58,221 nt of DNA from Flavobacteriaceae bacterium (lineage in GTDB: Bacteria > Bacteroidota > Bacteroidia > Flavobacteriales > Flavobacteriaceae). The translations under genes and the position numbers were made by a program. Location of the stretch: assembly GCA_017857815.1 (NCBI GenBank), contig JAFMCL010000017.1:1-58221 (forward strand), read 5' to 3'. This document shows, one piece after another, positions 1 to 8,657 of the stretch. Below the pieces are notes generated by a model. That model had not been told where the DNA came from, ran no database searches, and was given only the letters and a program-made list of their open reading frames with translations. Each line of letters begins with the position of its first letter. Within the stretch, counting starts at the first letter, position 1.

Positions 1-7
1 ATTAAGC

Positions 8-295
8 TTAAAAGTTGTCTTTTTCAAACGCTTCTAAGCTCCAAACTATTTCAGGATTCTCGATAGAATCTGGTGCTGATCCCATTGCTTTGGCGTGGAT
101 GTCTTCGTCGATATTATTAAACCTGACGACCCAATAATCAACCCCCCCAATTTTAGAAATACCTTCAAGCAGTTCCACATCAATGTTGTGCTTCTTTTTT
201 AAATGATGTGCAAAAAAATAACAGCTTTTCCAACTTTGATCTGGTTTTGGTTTGAAATCTAAAAGAAACTCATCTATTAATTCTTGTCGCTCCAT
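8..295 (-). CDS. hypothetical small acidic protein
   Basis: A 95-residue cytoplasmic protein with no signal peptide or membrane segment. I do not recognise the family. It is charged, has a central Trp/Tyr/Arg-containing stretch (residues about 53-58, DYWVVRF) and ends in an acidic tail. The ATG at 295 is preceded on the minus strand by an AT-rich TATTTTAC element that could be a Bacteroidota -7 box. The gene stands alone near the window edge, and its downstream neighbour lies outside the window. The coding strand is purine-rich like its neighbours, which supports a real gene, but the function is unknown. Confidence 0.6.
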   Translation of the reverse strand: MERQELIDEFLLDFKPKPDQSWKSCYFFAHHLKKKHNIDVELLEGISKIGGVDYWVVRFNNIDEDIHAKAMGSAPDSIENPEIVWSLEAFEKDNF

Positions 296-409
296 TGCTG
301 TAAAATATAAATGTTATTCATGGCAAAGAAAAGAAAAAGTTTTGAAAACACAGAAGAGAAAAGCCTGTTGTTTGAACCTAAGGATCAGTTTTTTTCTGTG
401 TGTTTTTGT

Positions 410-538
410 TTATTTTTTCTTTCTTCTATTTGCGTGTTTATCCCCCTTGGTTTTGGGCTTACTGTATTTTTTGGCGATCTTAAATTTATAAGATCCACCT
501 AAGTTGGTTTTTTTGTTTTTGTCTTTTTTTTCTTCCAT
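410..538 (-). CDS. putative 42-residue Lys-rich basic protein
   Basis: This short frame starts at ATG 538 and stops at TAA 410-412. It encodes 42 residues, nearly half of them Lys or Arg, with a Gly-Gly-Ser-Tyr core (TNLGGSYKFKIAKKYSKPK). The size, charge and Gly-Ser-Tyr core recall nucleic-acid-binding microproteins such as ribosomal protein THX, but I cannot align it to that family. The opposite-strand frames here encode Phe/Cys-rich peptides typical of shadows. The minus strand has the A-rich coding bias of the other genes. It lies just downstream of a terminator, so it would need its own promoter. Confidence 0.35.
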   Translation of the reverse strand: MEEKKDKNKKTNLGGSYKFKIAKKYSKPKTKGDKHANRRKKK

Positions 539-550
539 TTCACAAGGGAT

Positions 551-585
551 AAAAAACGCCTCCTTAACAGACAAGAGGTGTTTGA
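551..585 (-). terminator. rho-independent terminator
   Basis: An 8-bp stem (AACGCCTC at 555-562 with GAGGTGTT at 575-582, one G-U pair) is followed on the minus strand by a T run (A run at 551-556 on the plus strand). It lies immediately after the stop of the zinc-ribbon gene ending at 589, so it most likely terminates that transcript. The AAGGAGG seen on the minus strand belongs to this stem and is not a ribosome binding site. Confidence 0.7.
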
Positions 586-588
586 TTT

Positions 589-798
589 TTATTTTTTAGC
601 TTTACAATGCTTGCACTTAATTTCTATTCCGTCTATCTGTACTTTATTCTTAGCATAGTCCTTGACACTTTTAAACGACTTGCAACCAGGACATTTTACC
701 TCAGTTAGCACGCCCTCACTATCAAATTTCCTTCTGCTTAAATACAAAGGAGTTTGCTTGCTGTAGGATTTAATTTTGTTTTTATCTTCTTCGTTCAT
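589..798 (-). CDS. small zinc-ribbon protein
   Basis: A 69-residue protein with two Cys pairs, CPGC (residues 36-39) and CKHC (residues 62-65). They are about 22 residues apart, the usual spacing of a treble-clef or zinc-ribbon knuckle. There is no signal peptide. A role in nucleic-acid or protein binding is inferred only from the fold. It is divergent from the ABC exporter gene at 986 and has its own terminator downstream, so it is probably monocistronic. Confidence 0.65.
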   Translation of the reverse strand: MNEEDKNKIKSYSKQTPLYLSRRKFDSEGVLTEVKCPGCKSFKSVKDYAKNKVQIDGIEIKCKHCKAKK

Positions 799-985
799 GG
801 TATGGTATTTTCTAGGGCATAAACTTACGAAAGAACTGCCTCAATAGGATTATTTTATTGTTCAATAAAAAAAAACCTTCAGCCAATTAGCTATAAATTA
901 GCTTATAAGAAATCAAATTAAAAGACTTAGAACGAAAGATTCGAAGTCAAATGTTTTCCCTTAATTTTACAACTTAAATCAAGCT

Positions 986-2722
986 ATGAGTAAAAATAAA
1001 GTTTCCTTTCGTTGGGCGTTTAAAGAGTTTATTTGGCCCAGAAGAAAAATCGTTTCTTTTGGACTTTTCCTAATACTTGTGCGGAGTTTGTCGGGCTTGG
1101 TACTTCCCTATGCCAGCAAAACCTTAATTGACGAAGTCATCCCCTCTAAAAACACCGAGGCCTTGACCTTGTTGTTGATCGTGGTTTGTACAGCCTTATT
1201 ATTTCAGTCCATCAGTTCCTTTTCATTAACTCGAATTTTAAGTGTCGAAGCACAACATTTGATTTCTGTTCTCCGAGCGACGGTGCAACAAAAATTACTC
1301 AAACTTCCCGTTAGTTTTTTTGACAACAATAAATCTGGGGCGTTGGTCTCTCGAGTAATGACCGATGTGGAAGGGGTGCGAAATTTGGTTGGTACCGGCT
1401 TGGTACAATTGATCGGAGGAAGTATTACTGCCATCATTTCACTCGTCATTTTGATTCGAATCAATGCGCAAATGACCTTGTTTGTTCTGGCTCCTGTTCT
1501 TATATTTGCCCTAATTGCACTCAAAGCATTTGGATACATACGTCCGATTTTCAGAGCCCGTGGGAAAATTAATGCAGAAGTAACTGGACGGTTAACCGAA
1601 ACCTTAAATGGGATTCGGGTCATCAAAGGATTTAATGCAGAAACACAAGAACAACACGTTTTTGAAAAAGGTGTAGATGAACTTTTTCAAAACGTAAAAA
1701 AGAGTTTAACTGCTACCGCATTCATGACCAGTTCGTCAACCCTTTTACTGGGATTGGCATCCGCTGGAATCATGGGAATGGGAGGTTATTTCATTATGAA
1801 AAATACCATGACCTATGGGGAATTCGTATCCTTTACACTCTTCCTAGGCTTTATGATTGCTCCCATCGTTCAGATGAGTAATATTGGAAGTCAGCTCACC
1901 GAAGCTTTTGCGGGACTGGACCGAACACAAGAATTAATGGCCCTCCCCGAAGAAAACGATCTCGAAACCCGAACCTTAGCCCTTGCGAAAATCGAAGGGA
2001 ATGTTTCTTTTAAAAATATTTCGTTTAGTTATGACGACAAAACCGAAGTGCTCCACGACATTTCATTTGAAGCACCCAAGGGAAGTGTTACCGCCTTGGT
2101 TGGATCTTCTGGTTCTGGTAAATCTACCATTGCTGGTTTGACCACTGCTTTTTTAAACCCAACTTCCGGTCAGGTTTTAATTGATGGCGTCGATTTGTCA
2201 AAAGTAGATCTAAGAAGTTTCAGATGCCAATTGGGCGTAGTGTTACAAGACGATTTTTTATATGAAGGAACCATTCGAGAAAACATTCTTTTTCCACGAC
2301 CAGATGCCACTGAAAAAGAACTGTTAGCGGCTGTTGAAGGCGCCTATGTCAACGAGTTTACTGACAGATTTGACGATGGCTTAGACACCCTCATTGGAGA
2401 GCGTGGGGTAAAATTATCGGGAGGACAACGCCAGCGTATTTCTATCGCTCGTGCTTTATTGGCGAGACCCAAAATTGTAATTTTAGACGAGGCGACTTCC
2501 AATTTAGATACCCAGAGTGAAGCATTTATTCAAAAGAGTTTGTCTGTTTTGATGCAGGATAGGACCACTTTTGTGATCGCCCACCGACTCAGTACCATTC
2601 AGAAAGCTGATCAAATCTTGGTTGTTGAAGAAGGGGATATTGTAGAACGTGGCAAGCATGAAGAGCTGATTGCTGCACGTGGAAGATACTATGAGCTGTA
2701 TACCTATCAAACACGAATGTAA
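986..2722 (+). CDS. ABC exporter, MsbA/multidrug type (TMD-NBD half transporter)
   Basis: This inner-membrane ABC half-transporter works as a homodimer, exporting lipid-like or hydrophobic substrates with ATP; the exact substrate cannot be read from sequence. The 578-residue length is standard. An N-terminal domain of six helices spans about residues 20-320. The nucleotide-binding domain follows, with Walker A GSSGSGKST at 373-381, the signature LSGGQ at 477-481, Walker B ending at D501-E502 and the switch histidine at H533. All catalytic residues are present. The gene is single and divergent from the zinc-ribbon gene. Its 3' end converges with the esterase gene ending at 2770. Confidence 0.93.
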   Translation: MSKNKVSFRWAFKEFIWPRRKIVSFGLFLILVRSLSGLVLPYASKTLIDEVIPSKNTEALTLLLIVVCTALLFQSISSFSLTRILSVEAQHLISVLRATVQQKLLKLPVSFFDNNKSGALVSRVMTDVEGVRNLVGTGLVQLIGGSITAIISLVILIRINAQMTLFVLAPVLIFALIALKAFGYIRPIFRARGKINAEVTGRLTETLNGIRVIKGFNAETQEQHVFEKGVDELFQNVKKSLTATAFMTSSSTLLLGLASAGIMGMGGYFIMKNTMTYGEFVSFTLFLGFMIAPIVQMSNIGSQLTEAFAGLDRTQELMALPEENDLETRTLALAKIEGNVSFKNISFSYDDKTEVLHDISFEAPKGSVTALVGSSGSGKSTIAGLTTAFLNPTSGQVLIDGVDLSKVDLRSFRCQLGVVLQDDFLYEGTIRENILFPRPDATEKELLAAVEGAYVNEFTDRFDDGLDTLIGERGVKLSGGQRQRISIARALLARPKIVILDEATSNLDTQSEAFIQKSLSVLMQDRTTFVIAHRLSTIQKADQILVVEEGDIVERGKHEELIAARGRYYELYTYQTRM

Positions 2723-2769
2723 GTCGATCTAATGAGCGATCACCGTAAATGAAGGCAACAGCAAGTTTA

Positions 2770-3699
2770 TCACTGACCAACCTTAATGTGGTTGAGCCAC
2801 TGCTTTAAGCGGTCGGGCCATTGTTGTAAATGTCCGCGACCTATTCCGAGACCAAAACCGTGACCTCCTTCGGGATAGATATGCATTTCCACAGGGACCC
2901 CATTTCTCTCAAGGGCTTGATAAAACAAGAGACTGTTCGCTACGGGGACTGCTTTGTCATCTGTTGCATGCAACAAGAAAGTTTTTGGCGTTTGAGAGCT
3001 TACTTGTAAATCATTCGAATAATGATCGATCAATTTTTGAGATGCATTTTTCCCGATTAAGTTGTTTTTAGACCCAGCGTGATAATGCTTTTTATCAAAA
3101 GTGATAACAGGATAAATTAAAACCATAAAATCAGGTCGAGCACTCAAAGAATCAATTGGATCTTTTGAATCTCCTAGCACATTTTCATCGTAATGTGTAC
3201 CAAGAGTTGAGGCCAAATGACCCCCTGCCGAAAAGCCCATTACTCCAACCTGACCAGGGTCTATATTCCATTTTTTAGCGTAATGTCGAACCAGGCGAAT
3301 CGCCTTTTGGGCATCCTGCAAAGGTGCAATTTCTGGTTGGATGAGTGTGCTTGACTTTGGAAGACGGTATTTTAAGACAACGGCTGCTATTCCTTGTGCG
3401 TTATACCATTTCGCAATATCGATACCCTCCCAATCATAAGCAAGAATCGAATAGCCACCCCCAGGGCAAATAACTACTGCCTGACCTGTGGCGGTTTTTT
3501 TGGAAGGTAGGAATACTTCAAGCGTCGGGTTTTGAACATTTGAAATCCTTAGAATGTCTCGATACATTTTATTTTCGACTTCTTCAGATGGATTTTGATT
3601 GGGAACTCCATCAGGCCAAAGCGGTAATATTGTCTGTCCAAAGCCAACACTGGGACTTAAAAAAATGGTGACCAATCCTATAAGATATAGATTTTTCAT
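2770..3699 (-). CDS. secreted alpha/beta-hydrolase, esterase/acetylesterase type
   Basis: This 309-residue protein has an N-terminal signal peptide (residues 1-21). It belongs to the esterase/lipase branch of alpha/beta hydrolases (COG0657, BD-FAE-like). The oxyanion loop CPGGGY is at 79-83. The nucleophile elbow GFSAGG is at 155-160 with Ser157, and the acid and base are Asp248 and His280. It probably removes acyl (acetyl or feruloyl) groups from glycans outside the inner membrane; this is inference from the family. It lies 16 bp downstream of the phosphodiesterase/PA14 gene on the same strand, so the two form an operon of secreted hydrolases. Confidence 0.85.
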   Translation of the reverse strand: MKNLYLIGLVTIFLSPSVGFGQTILPLWPDGVPNQNPSEEVENKMYRDILRISNVQNPTLEVFLPSKKTATGQAVVICPGGGYSILAYDWEGIDIAKWYNAQGIAAVVLKYRLPKSSTLIQPEIAPLQDAQKAIRLVRHYAKKWNIDPGQVGVMGFSAGGHLASTLGTHYDENVLGDSKDPIDSLSARPDFMVLIYPVITFDKKHYHAGSKNNLIGKNASQKLIDHYSNDLQVSSQTPKTFLLHATDDKAVPVANSLLFYQALERNGVPVEMHIYPEGGHGFGLGIGRGHLQQWPDRLKQWLNHIKVGQ

Positions 3700-3715
3700 T
3701 TCTAATACAATAGAA

Positions 3716-5365
3716 TTATTTTAGGAACAATTTATTGGCCGGGATTATCTGTTTAGGAATCCCAGGGCCTTTGTAAAAAGCATCTAACCAACCACCTCCG
3801 TTTTGATTGTGATAATCAACCATTATTTTATGAAGTCCAGGCTTTAGTTCCACATTTCCTACTCTTTCTAGGGGGCCGTGTCCTCCGTCATTGTCAACGA
3901 TCATCTCATCATTGATATACAACCTACTGCCGTCATCCGAGTTTAAATAAAAACGATAATCACCTTCTTTTTCAATTTGAATATGTGAGGTATATCGAAT
4001 CCCAAATTGATATTTTACTTGATTGATACTGTCGACCCGAAACTCATAGGTTAATCCAGATTTTACCGGTTTCATTTCATGAAAACTAGGTAAAAAATCC
4101 AATTCTTTTTTACTTTCATAATATTTAAATCGAATACCATTATTGCTGGATTTTTTTACCATTCTGAAATAGGCCCTTGAAACATCACTTTCCTGATCTT
4201 CTCCACTGAATGCCTTTGCTGAAACAATAGCGGTTTCATTTAAATTAAATTTGCCCTCATACAAATTTGAATTCCGATTGGGTAGGGTTCCATCCGTAGT
4301 GTATCTTATTTCCGCATCACCATTTACGTCTATTTGAACTACAGCCGTCTGGTCGACATACAAACCGCCGGCCGAGGCATATAAATTTGGTTTAGGGTAA
4401 ATTATAGGGGACGGAATAACTACCTTTTGCTCTGAGAAGTCACTTTCCGGAGTGCCCTTAAAAGCAGAAACGACAGGCCTTCCAATCCATGCTTGGGGAG
4501 GAGTCACTCCAAGTAATTTTGCGGCAGTAGCGGCATTATCATAGGTGTAAACTTTATCTTTAATCAGGTAACCTTCTTTAATCCCTTTACCATACACTAT
4601 AAATGGGATTTCAATTTCATCGAGGGTTTCTCCTCCATGACCATAACCAATACCGCCATGATCCGCCGAAACGATAAAAGCAGTTTCTTCAAAAATTCCG
4701 GCATCTTTTGTCGCTTGAATGATTTGTCCAATCTGTTGATCAATGTGAGCTACCGCATCATAAAAAGCAGGGGTTTTATGTCCCATACTGTGACCTACAT
4801 GATCAACATCATCAAAATGAATGAATAAGAAATTTGGTTTTTTATCCTTTAGGTAGTTTACTGTTTTTTCAAGGGTTAACGCATCTGTTTTTTGATTGAC
4901 ATCATAGTTGAGCGCACTTCGTTCAATTAAACGGACAAAGCCTTTCCAAGTATAAATCGCCCCCATCTCCATGTCAGGTCTTTGTTGGCGTGCTACACCA
5001 AAAATTGTGGGATATATATCTTCTGAGCCAGTTAGGACTGGAGGTAAAGTAAAATCGTCTTTTTCCCAACCGTTGGAGGTCACCCCATGCTGTTCTGGTC
5101 CCGAACCCGAAACCATCGAAGCCCAATTGGTACTACTTGAAGTCGGAAGCACCCCCCGTGCATTTAAGGTATAGGCGCCTTTGGCCATCATCTCATCCAT
5201 TACCGGCGTTTTTGAGTTTAGAATACCATTTGGACTCATGGCATCCACTCCAATAATAACCAAGTGTTTGACTTTAAAGTCAGTTGGCTTGTCGCAAGCG
5301 ACTGAGGTCAATAGCAGAAGAAATAAAAAATTTAGAGTAAAAGTTATTGTTTTGAACCATTTCAT
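3716..5365 (-). CDS. lipoprotein phosphodiesterase/phosphatase (alkaline phosphatase superfamily) with chitobiase-C-like and PA14 domains
   Basis: A 549-residue lipoprotein with lipobox Cys24. Residues about 32-310 form a type I phosphodiesterase/nucleotide pyrophosphatase domain. Metal or nucleophile positions include D41, the T/S cluster around 76-80 (PTSSSTNW), D188 and H192, D235-H236 and H243. Residues about 335-400 resemble the chitobiase C-terminal beta-sandwich (RYTTDGTLP). Residues about 415-545 are a PA14 domain (YFLNSDDGSRLYIND type), which usually binds sugars. It is therefore likely a cell-surface or periplasmic phosphoester hydrolase targeted to a glycan. It is the first gene of the operon with the esterase gene that starts at 3699. 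Confidence 0.88.
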   Translation of the reverse strand: MKWFKTITFTLNFLFLLLLTSVACDKPTDFKVKHLVIIGVDAMSPNGILNSKTPVMDEMMAKGAYTLNARGVLPTSSSTNWASMVSGSGPEQHGVTSNGWEKDDFTLPPVLTGSEDIYPTIFGVARQQRPDMEMGAIYTWKGFVRLIERSALNYDVNQKTDALTLEKTVNYLKDKKPNFLFIHFDDVDHVGHSMGHKTPAFYDAVAHIDQQIGQIIQATKDAGIFEETAFIVSADHGGIGYGHGGETLDEIEIPFIVYGKGIKEGYLIKDKVYTYDNAATAAKLLGVTPPQAWIGRPVVSAFKGTPESDFSEQKVVIPSPIIYPKPNLYASAGGLYVDQTAVVQIDVNGDAEIRYTTDGTLPNRNSNLYEGKFNLNETAIVSAKAFSGEDQESDVSRAYFRMVKKSSNNGIRFKYYESKKELDFLPSFHEMKPVKSGLTYEFRVDSINQVKYQFGIRYTSHIQIEKEGDYRFYLNSDDGSRLYINDEMIVDNDGGHGPLERVGNVELKPGLHKIMVDYHNQNGGGWLDAFYKGPGIPKQIIPANKLFLK

Positions 5366-5578
5366 AATTAATGAATTAACGATTCAAGTTAGTAAATCAT
5401 AATTAAACTATAACTTTAAAGCTTAAAATTTATAAAAAACACCTACTCAAGAAAATAATTTTTTATTGGAACACAGACCTAATAAAAACTTGTTTGAAGA
5501 AGTTCATCTCGTTTCCAAAAGATTTTATAAGGAATAGGATTGCGCTTATTGTTTTTCATGCAAGGCCACTGAATCGTC

Positions 5579-5770
5579 ACTAATTCATAAAGCGCCTAAA
5601 GCCTTCGTGTTCTTGGACTTGGTGCAGGTAAACTTCTTCAAGCGTTCTCATTGTCCGTCGTTAATAGCCGAAGTTGTGCCTCCACATTTTCAGAAAACTC
5701 GCTGTTTTTACAGCCAAATATTGTAATTGTAAAAAAGACGGCGAGGGTGAAGAAAACTTTCAGTTTAATT
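5579..5770 (-). pseudogene. decayed small lipoprotein gene
   Basis: On the minus strand, a frame without a start codon reads a lipoprotein signal (VFFTLAVFFTITIFGC) followed by KNSEFSENVEAQLRLLTTD and a stop. A second, offset frame starting with ATG then gives 23 plausible residues (MRTLEEVYLHQVQEHEGF...) ending at 5579. An out-of-frame ATG sits in the 3' end of the VF530 gene and would supply the missing start if one base were lost or gained. The simplest reading is a lipoprotein of about 65 residues broken by two frameshifts. The rest of the 5366-5578 gap holds nothing I can identify. Confidence 0.4.
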
Positions 5771-6014
5771 AAATATTTTCATTTTTTAAATTAAGATAAA
5801 GCTGTTCAACTTTATCTCTAGCCCACGGTGTTTTTCTTAAAAATTTAAGACTAGATTTTATTGAAGGATCTTTTTTAAAACAATTGATATTAACTTTTAG
5901 CGCTAATTTTTCCCATCCATGACGTTCCACCAATACTTCTAAAATGGTTATCAATTTCACCCCGTGCAATGGGTTGTTGCGTTGTTCTTTATGAGGAACA
6001 TTTTCTTTATCCAT
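5769..6014 (-). CDS. VF530 family (DUF2132) DNA-binding-like protein
   Basis: This 81-residue protein carries the family hallmarks: NNPLHGVKL near residue 13, GWEKL at about 34, and the invariant [18 protein letters not shown] at about 49-66. Length and motif order match the VF530/DUF2132 family, whose structure is known but whose function is not settled. It is cytoplasmic. The stop overlaps the start region of the decayed lipoprotein frame downstream. Confidence 0.9.
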   Translation of the reverse strand: MDKENVPHKEQRNNPLHGVKLITILEVLVERHGWEKLALKVNINCFKKDPSIKSSLKFLRKTPWARDKVEQLYLNLKNENI

Positions 6015-6159
6015 TAATAAACTAATTAATCCTATTTAAATTAAGAACAACGTTTGGGTTTTGATTGAAAGGGATGCTGAATACCGCATTTCCTAAAGAT
6101 ACCCCAAATTGAAAAACCGTCAAAACTTGTTTTAAAGGGTTTTCTTTAGGCAAAGTTAG

Positions 6160-7008
6160 TTAAGTGACTCCAAACTCTTTATGATTGCTTTTTAGGTCTT
6201 TAGCTATTTCACTTAATTCTTTTTCTTTTTCAAATTCTACAAAAAGATGTCCATCTACTAAGATTTTTGGATTTATAGAAAGTTTAAAAATTTCATAATA
6301 AACCTCTCGTTTTGTGACCTCATCAAAGTTTTTGTTTTTTCTAAGTCTCTTTCTGTAAGTAATCCAATTTGATAATAGAATGAAAGGGTAGAAGAGTAGT
6401 AGTAAAAATAAAGATGTTGTCCTCACCCTTGTTGGCTGAATGTGTTTTATTTTAAAGCCACTTAATTTTCCAAAACACCGAAGTTTTAAAATGCCAATCA
6501 AAAAAATGTGACCATAATATATTTCATCCGTGATGTCTTCTTTAGACATCCAAATACTATCTAATTCGTTGGGAGCAATAATTGAATTAAACCGCTCACT
6601 TTCTGAAAGAAGGTAGCTCATTTTAGCTCTTAGATTGGAGTAATTAGGAGTTGTAACAATAAGCCCTCCGCCTTTTTTTATAACACGATTAAATTCTTTA
6701 AAAGAAGCCAATTGATCTGAGAAATGCTCTATACCTTCTTGACAGATTAAATAATCTGAACAGGCATCATCAACAGGAAGACCTTCCGCAATATTTGCTC
6801 TTTTACAATCTAATCCTTCGATTTTAAAATATTCAGGGAATAGATCTAACGGCAATGGATTAGCTCCAATTTCTTTTAAGGTCTTTGTAGTAACGCCATT
6901 CCCAGCAGGAAAATCTATGACAGATTTATTGAGAAACCTCCCCTTGTTTTTGTGCAGATATTTCTTAACATGATACTTAATACTTTTAGGGTTTTCCTCG
7001 TAATTCAT
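6160..7008 (-). CDS. class I SAM-dependent methyltransferase
   Basis: This 282-residue protein has a Rossmann-type methyltransferase domain. Motif I is VIDFPAGNGVTT (about residues 30-41), followed by an acidic strand end (PLDLFPE) and the post-I motif DYLICQEGIEHF. Motif III is GGGLIVTTPNYSN. The C-terminal third holds one hydrophobic segment (about 197-212, SLFLLLLFYPFILLSNW), suggesting membrane association. It lies near the GT2 gene at 7526, so methylation of a surface glycan or lipid intermediate is a reasonable guess. The substrate is unknown. Confidence 0.8.
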   Translation of the reverse strand: MNYEENPKSIKYHVKKYLHKNKGRFLNKSVIDFPAGNGVTTKTLKEIGANPLPLDLFPEYFKIEGLDCKRANIAEGLPVDDACSDYLICQEGIEHFSDQLASFKEFNRVIKKGGGLIVTTPNYSNLRAKMSYLLSESERFNSIIAPNELDSIWMSKEDITDEIYYGHIFLIGILKLRCFGKLSGFKIKHIQPTRVRTTSLFLLLLFYPFILLSNWITYRKRLRKNKNFDEVTKREVYYEIFKLSINPKILVDGHLFVEFEKEKELSEIAKDLKSNHKEFGVT

Positions 7009-7200
7009 TTTTTATAATTTTCCCCCAAAACTTGTATTGGGTATGTCGTGTGTTTAAGCCTCTAATTTAGTGAATACAAACCGAACAGAAAATCTGTGAG
7101 GACTTTAGAAAACATGCTAGATCATATAATTTTTTATATAAGTTAATATATAGTTGATGTTGCATTAAAAAAGTTTTCGTTCTTTTTTAAGAATCTACCA

Positions 7201-7445
7201 TTATTGAATATAGCGTGAAATTTGATTGAACCGGCGCAAAAAGCCCTTATCTAAAAACTCTAATAGCACAACTTTCACGGTTTATACTAAATAATTTTCT
7301 TTTCTGCGATCAAATTTCGCTGCTTCAATTCTAAGCCCAAATCTTTTATCTCTGGATTCAAGTATAAAACCAATTAGCACTTTGAGAATTAGAGTTAGAA
7401 AATATTATAACTTAATAACCGAATTTTGGTTTGAATGTTTTTCAT
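7201..7445 (-). pseudogene. possible remnant of a small membrane-associated protein gene
   Basis: On the minus strand, ATG 7445 opens MKNIQTKIRLLSYNIF and then hits a stop. Moving one frame over near 7398 continues as a hydrophobic segment (LTLILKVLIGFILESRDKRFG) and a basic region, broken by one TAA near 7284-7286 and ending at 7201. Joined, it would be about 80 residues with a basic N-terminus and one membrane helix. Composition is coding-like, but a frame this short could be chance. The remainder of the 7009-7525 gap shows no gene, RNA or clear terminator. Confidence 0.25.
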
Positions 7446-7525
7446 TCTCTAAAACTTTTTTATTTAAATATTGCAGTAGATTCAATGCACAAAATTACTT
7501 GAATAGACACCCCCCACAATGGCGT

Positions 7526-8452
7526 TTATTTTTTGACAGAAGCCGTTGTTTTATTCCAATTAGAATAGCCCCAAAAATCCTTACCACCATTAAATGTATT
7601 TTCAAGAAAAGTTAATAACTGATATTTAAACTTTTCGTGTTTCATTTTATCCCTATTGAGCCTAGTCTTTTTAGAATAATTCAATTGATCAATCCAACTT
7701 ATCTTAGCCCGAAAATCCTTCATTACTTTTGGATGGCTCGCATTGAAAACAGGGATTTTATCCATAGCACCGTAATTGAAAGTATCCGGCCTAGACTTGT
7801 ATTCTTCATTAATTTTATCCCTCCCGTGGTGTATCGAATCTTGTTCTTTCTTTTTTGATTGCATCAGGTGGGGAGGACGAACCCATCCGTAATGATATAC
7901 TGTTGCATTAACTTCAGTTACGTTTAGTTTCTCCTCCGCTTTTTTTCTAAACGATTGAGCATCTTTATAAGAGTAAATTTCGGCATTATTCTTGACGATC
8001 CTGATTTCATTTTTATACCAACCATGAACCGGTAAATAATGCTCATAATCACCAAAAAAGTGATGATAATTAAACAGGAAACCATCAATATTTTTATTTG
8101 TTAAATTGTCTGTACAGGCTGCTACAATCATCGGATGGTCTTTTTCGTGAATTACCTCATCAGCTTGCAAATAGAAGCACCAATCTCCTTGGCATTGGTT
8201 CATGGCGAAAGTTGTTTCGTTGGCAAAAACTTTCCCATCAATGAAATCTCGTTCAGACCAAACTCTGTCAATTATTTTGATTTTATCGGAATTGATGGAT
8301 TCAATTTCTTCTCGTGTTTTATCGTCTGAATCACAATCTCCCAACGCCACAATAAATTCATCAACTATGGGTAATATGGATAAAATTGATTCCTTTATTG
8401 GAAAATAATACTTCGTAGCATTACGTACCATTGTAAATCCGCTAATACTCAT
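7526..8452 (-). CDS. family 2 (GT-A fold) glycosyltransferase
   Basis: This 308-residue protein starts with the GT2 pattern GFTMVRNA and has a nucleotide-binding region (IVDEFIVALGDCDSDD, about residues 28-43). An LQADEVI motif at about 96-102 replaces the classical DxD. That variant is seen in a GT2 subgroup with flavobacterial members. There is no membrane segment. It probably transfers a sugar during surface-glycan or glycolipid assembly; donor and acceptor are unknown. The nearby methyltransferase and SDR genes run in the same direction but are separated by gaps of 200-500 bp, so a single operon is not certain. Confidence 0.82.
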   Translation of the reverse strand: MSISGFTMVRNATKYYFPIKESILSILPIVDEFIVALGDCDSDDKTREEIESINSDKIKIIDRVWSERDFIDGKVFANETTFAMNQCQGDWCFYLQADEVIHEKDHPMIVAACTDNLTNKNIDGFLFNYHHFFGDYEHYLPVHGWYKNEIRIVKNNAEIYSYKDAQSFRKKAEEKLNVTEVNATVYHYGWVRPPHLMQSKKKEQDSIHHGRDKINEEYKSRPDTFNYGAMDKIPVFNASHPKVMKDFRAKISWIDQLNYSKKTRLNRDKMKHEKFKYQLLTFLENTFNGGKDFWGYSNWNKTTASVKK

Positions 8453-8657
8453 TTTTGATAGTCTTTATTGGTTAGTGTGTAAAATGATGCCTAAAAAAAG
8501 ACGTCATTTTTCGGACCAAACACCCTCCGAATTTTTATTTTCACCTTAAATTTCTTCAAAGCTAAATTATAAAAATTTGGTGGTCTTGAAAAATTGGCAG
8601 AAACCTTTCTATTTAGTGATTAAGAACAGTGTTTTATGGGCTGTTTTGAAGGGCATT

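Noticed and set aside
252-502. Plus-strand frames encoding Phe/Cys-rich peptides
   Set aside because: Composition is typical of an antisense shadow, and the minus strand carries the coding bias.
562-568. Perfect AAGGAGG on the minus strand upstream of the 410-538 frame
   Set aside because: It lies inside the stem of a terminator and more than 20 bases from the ATG. Bacteroidota genes here do not depend on such sites.
7382-7615. 77-residue plus-strand frame
   Set aside because: It overlaps the well-supported GT2 gene and the possible pseudogene on the minus strand, with no family signature.
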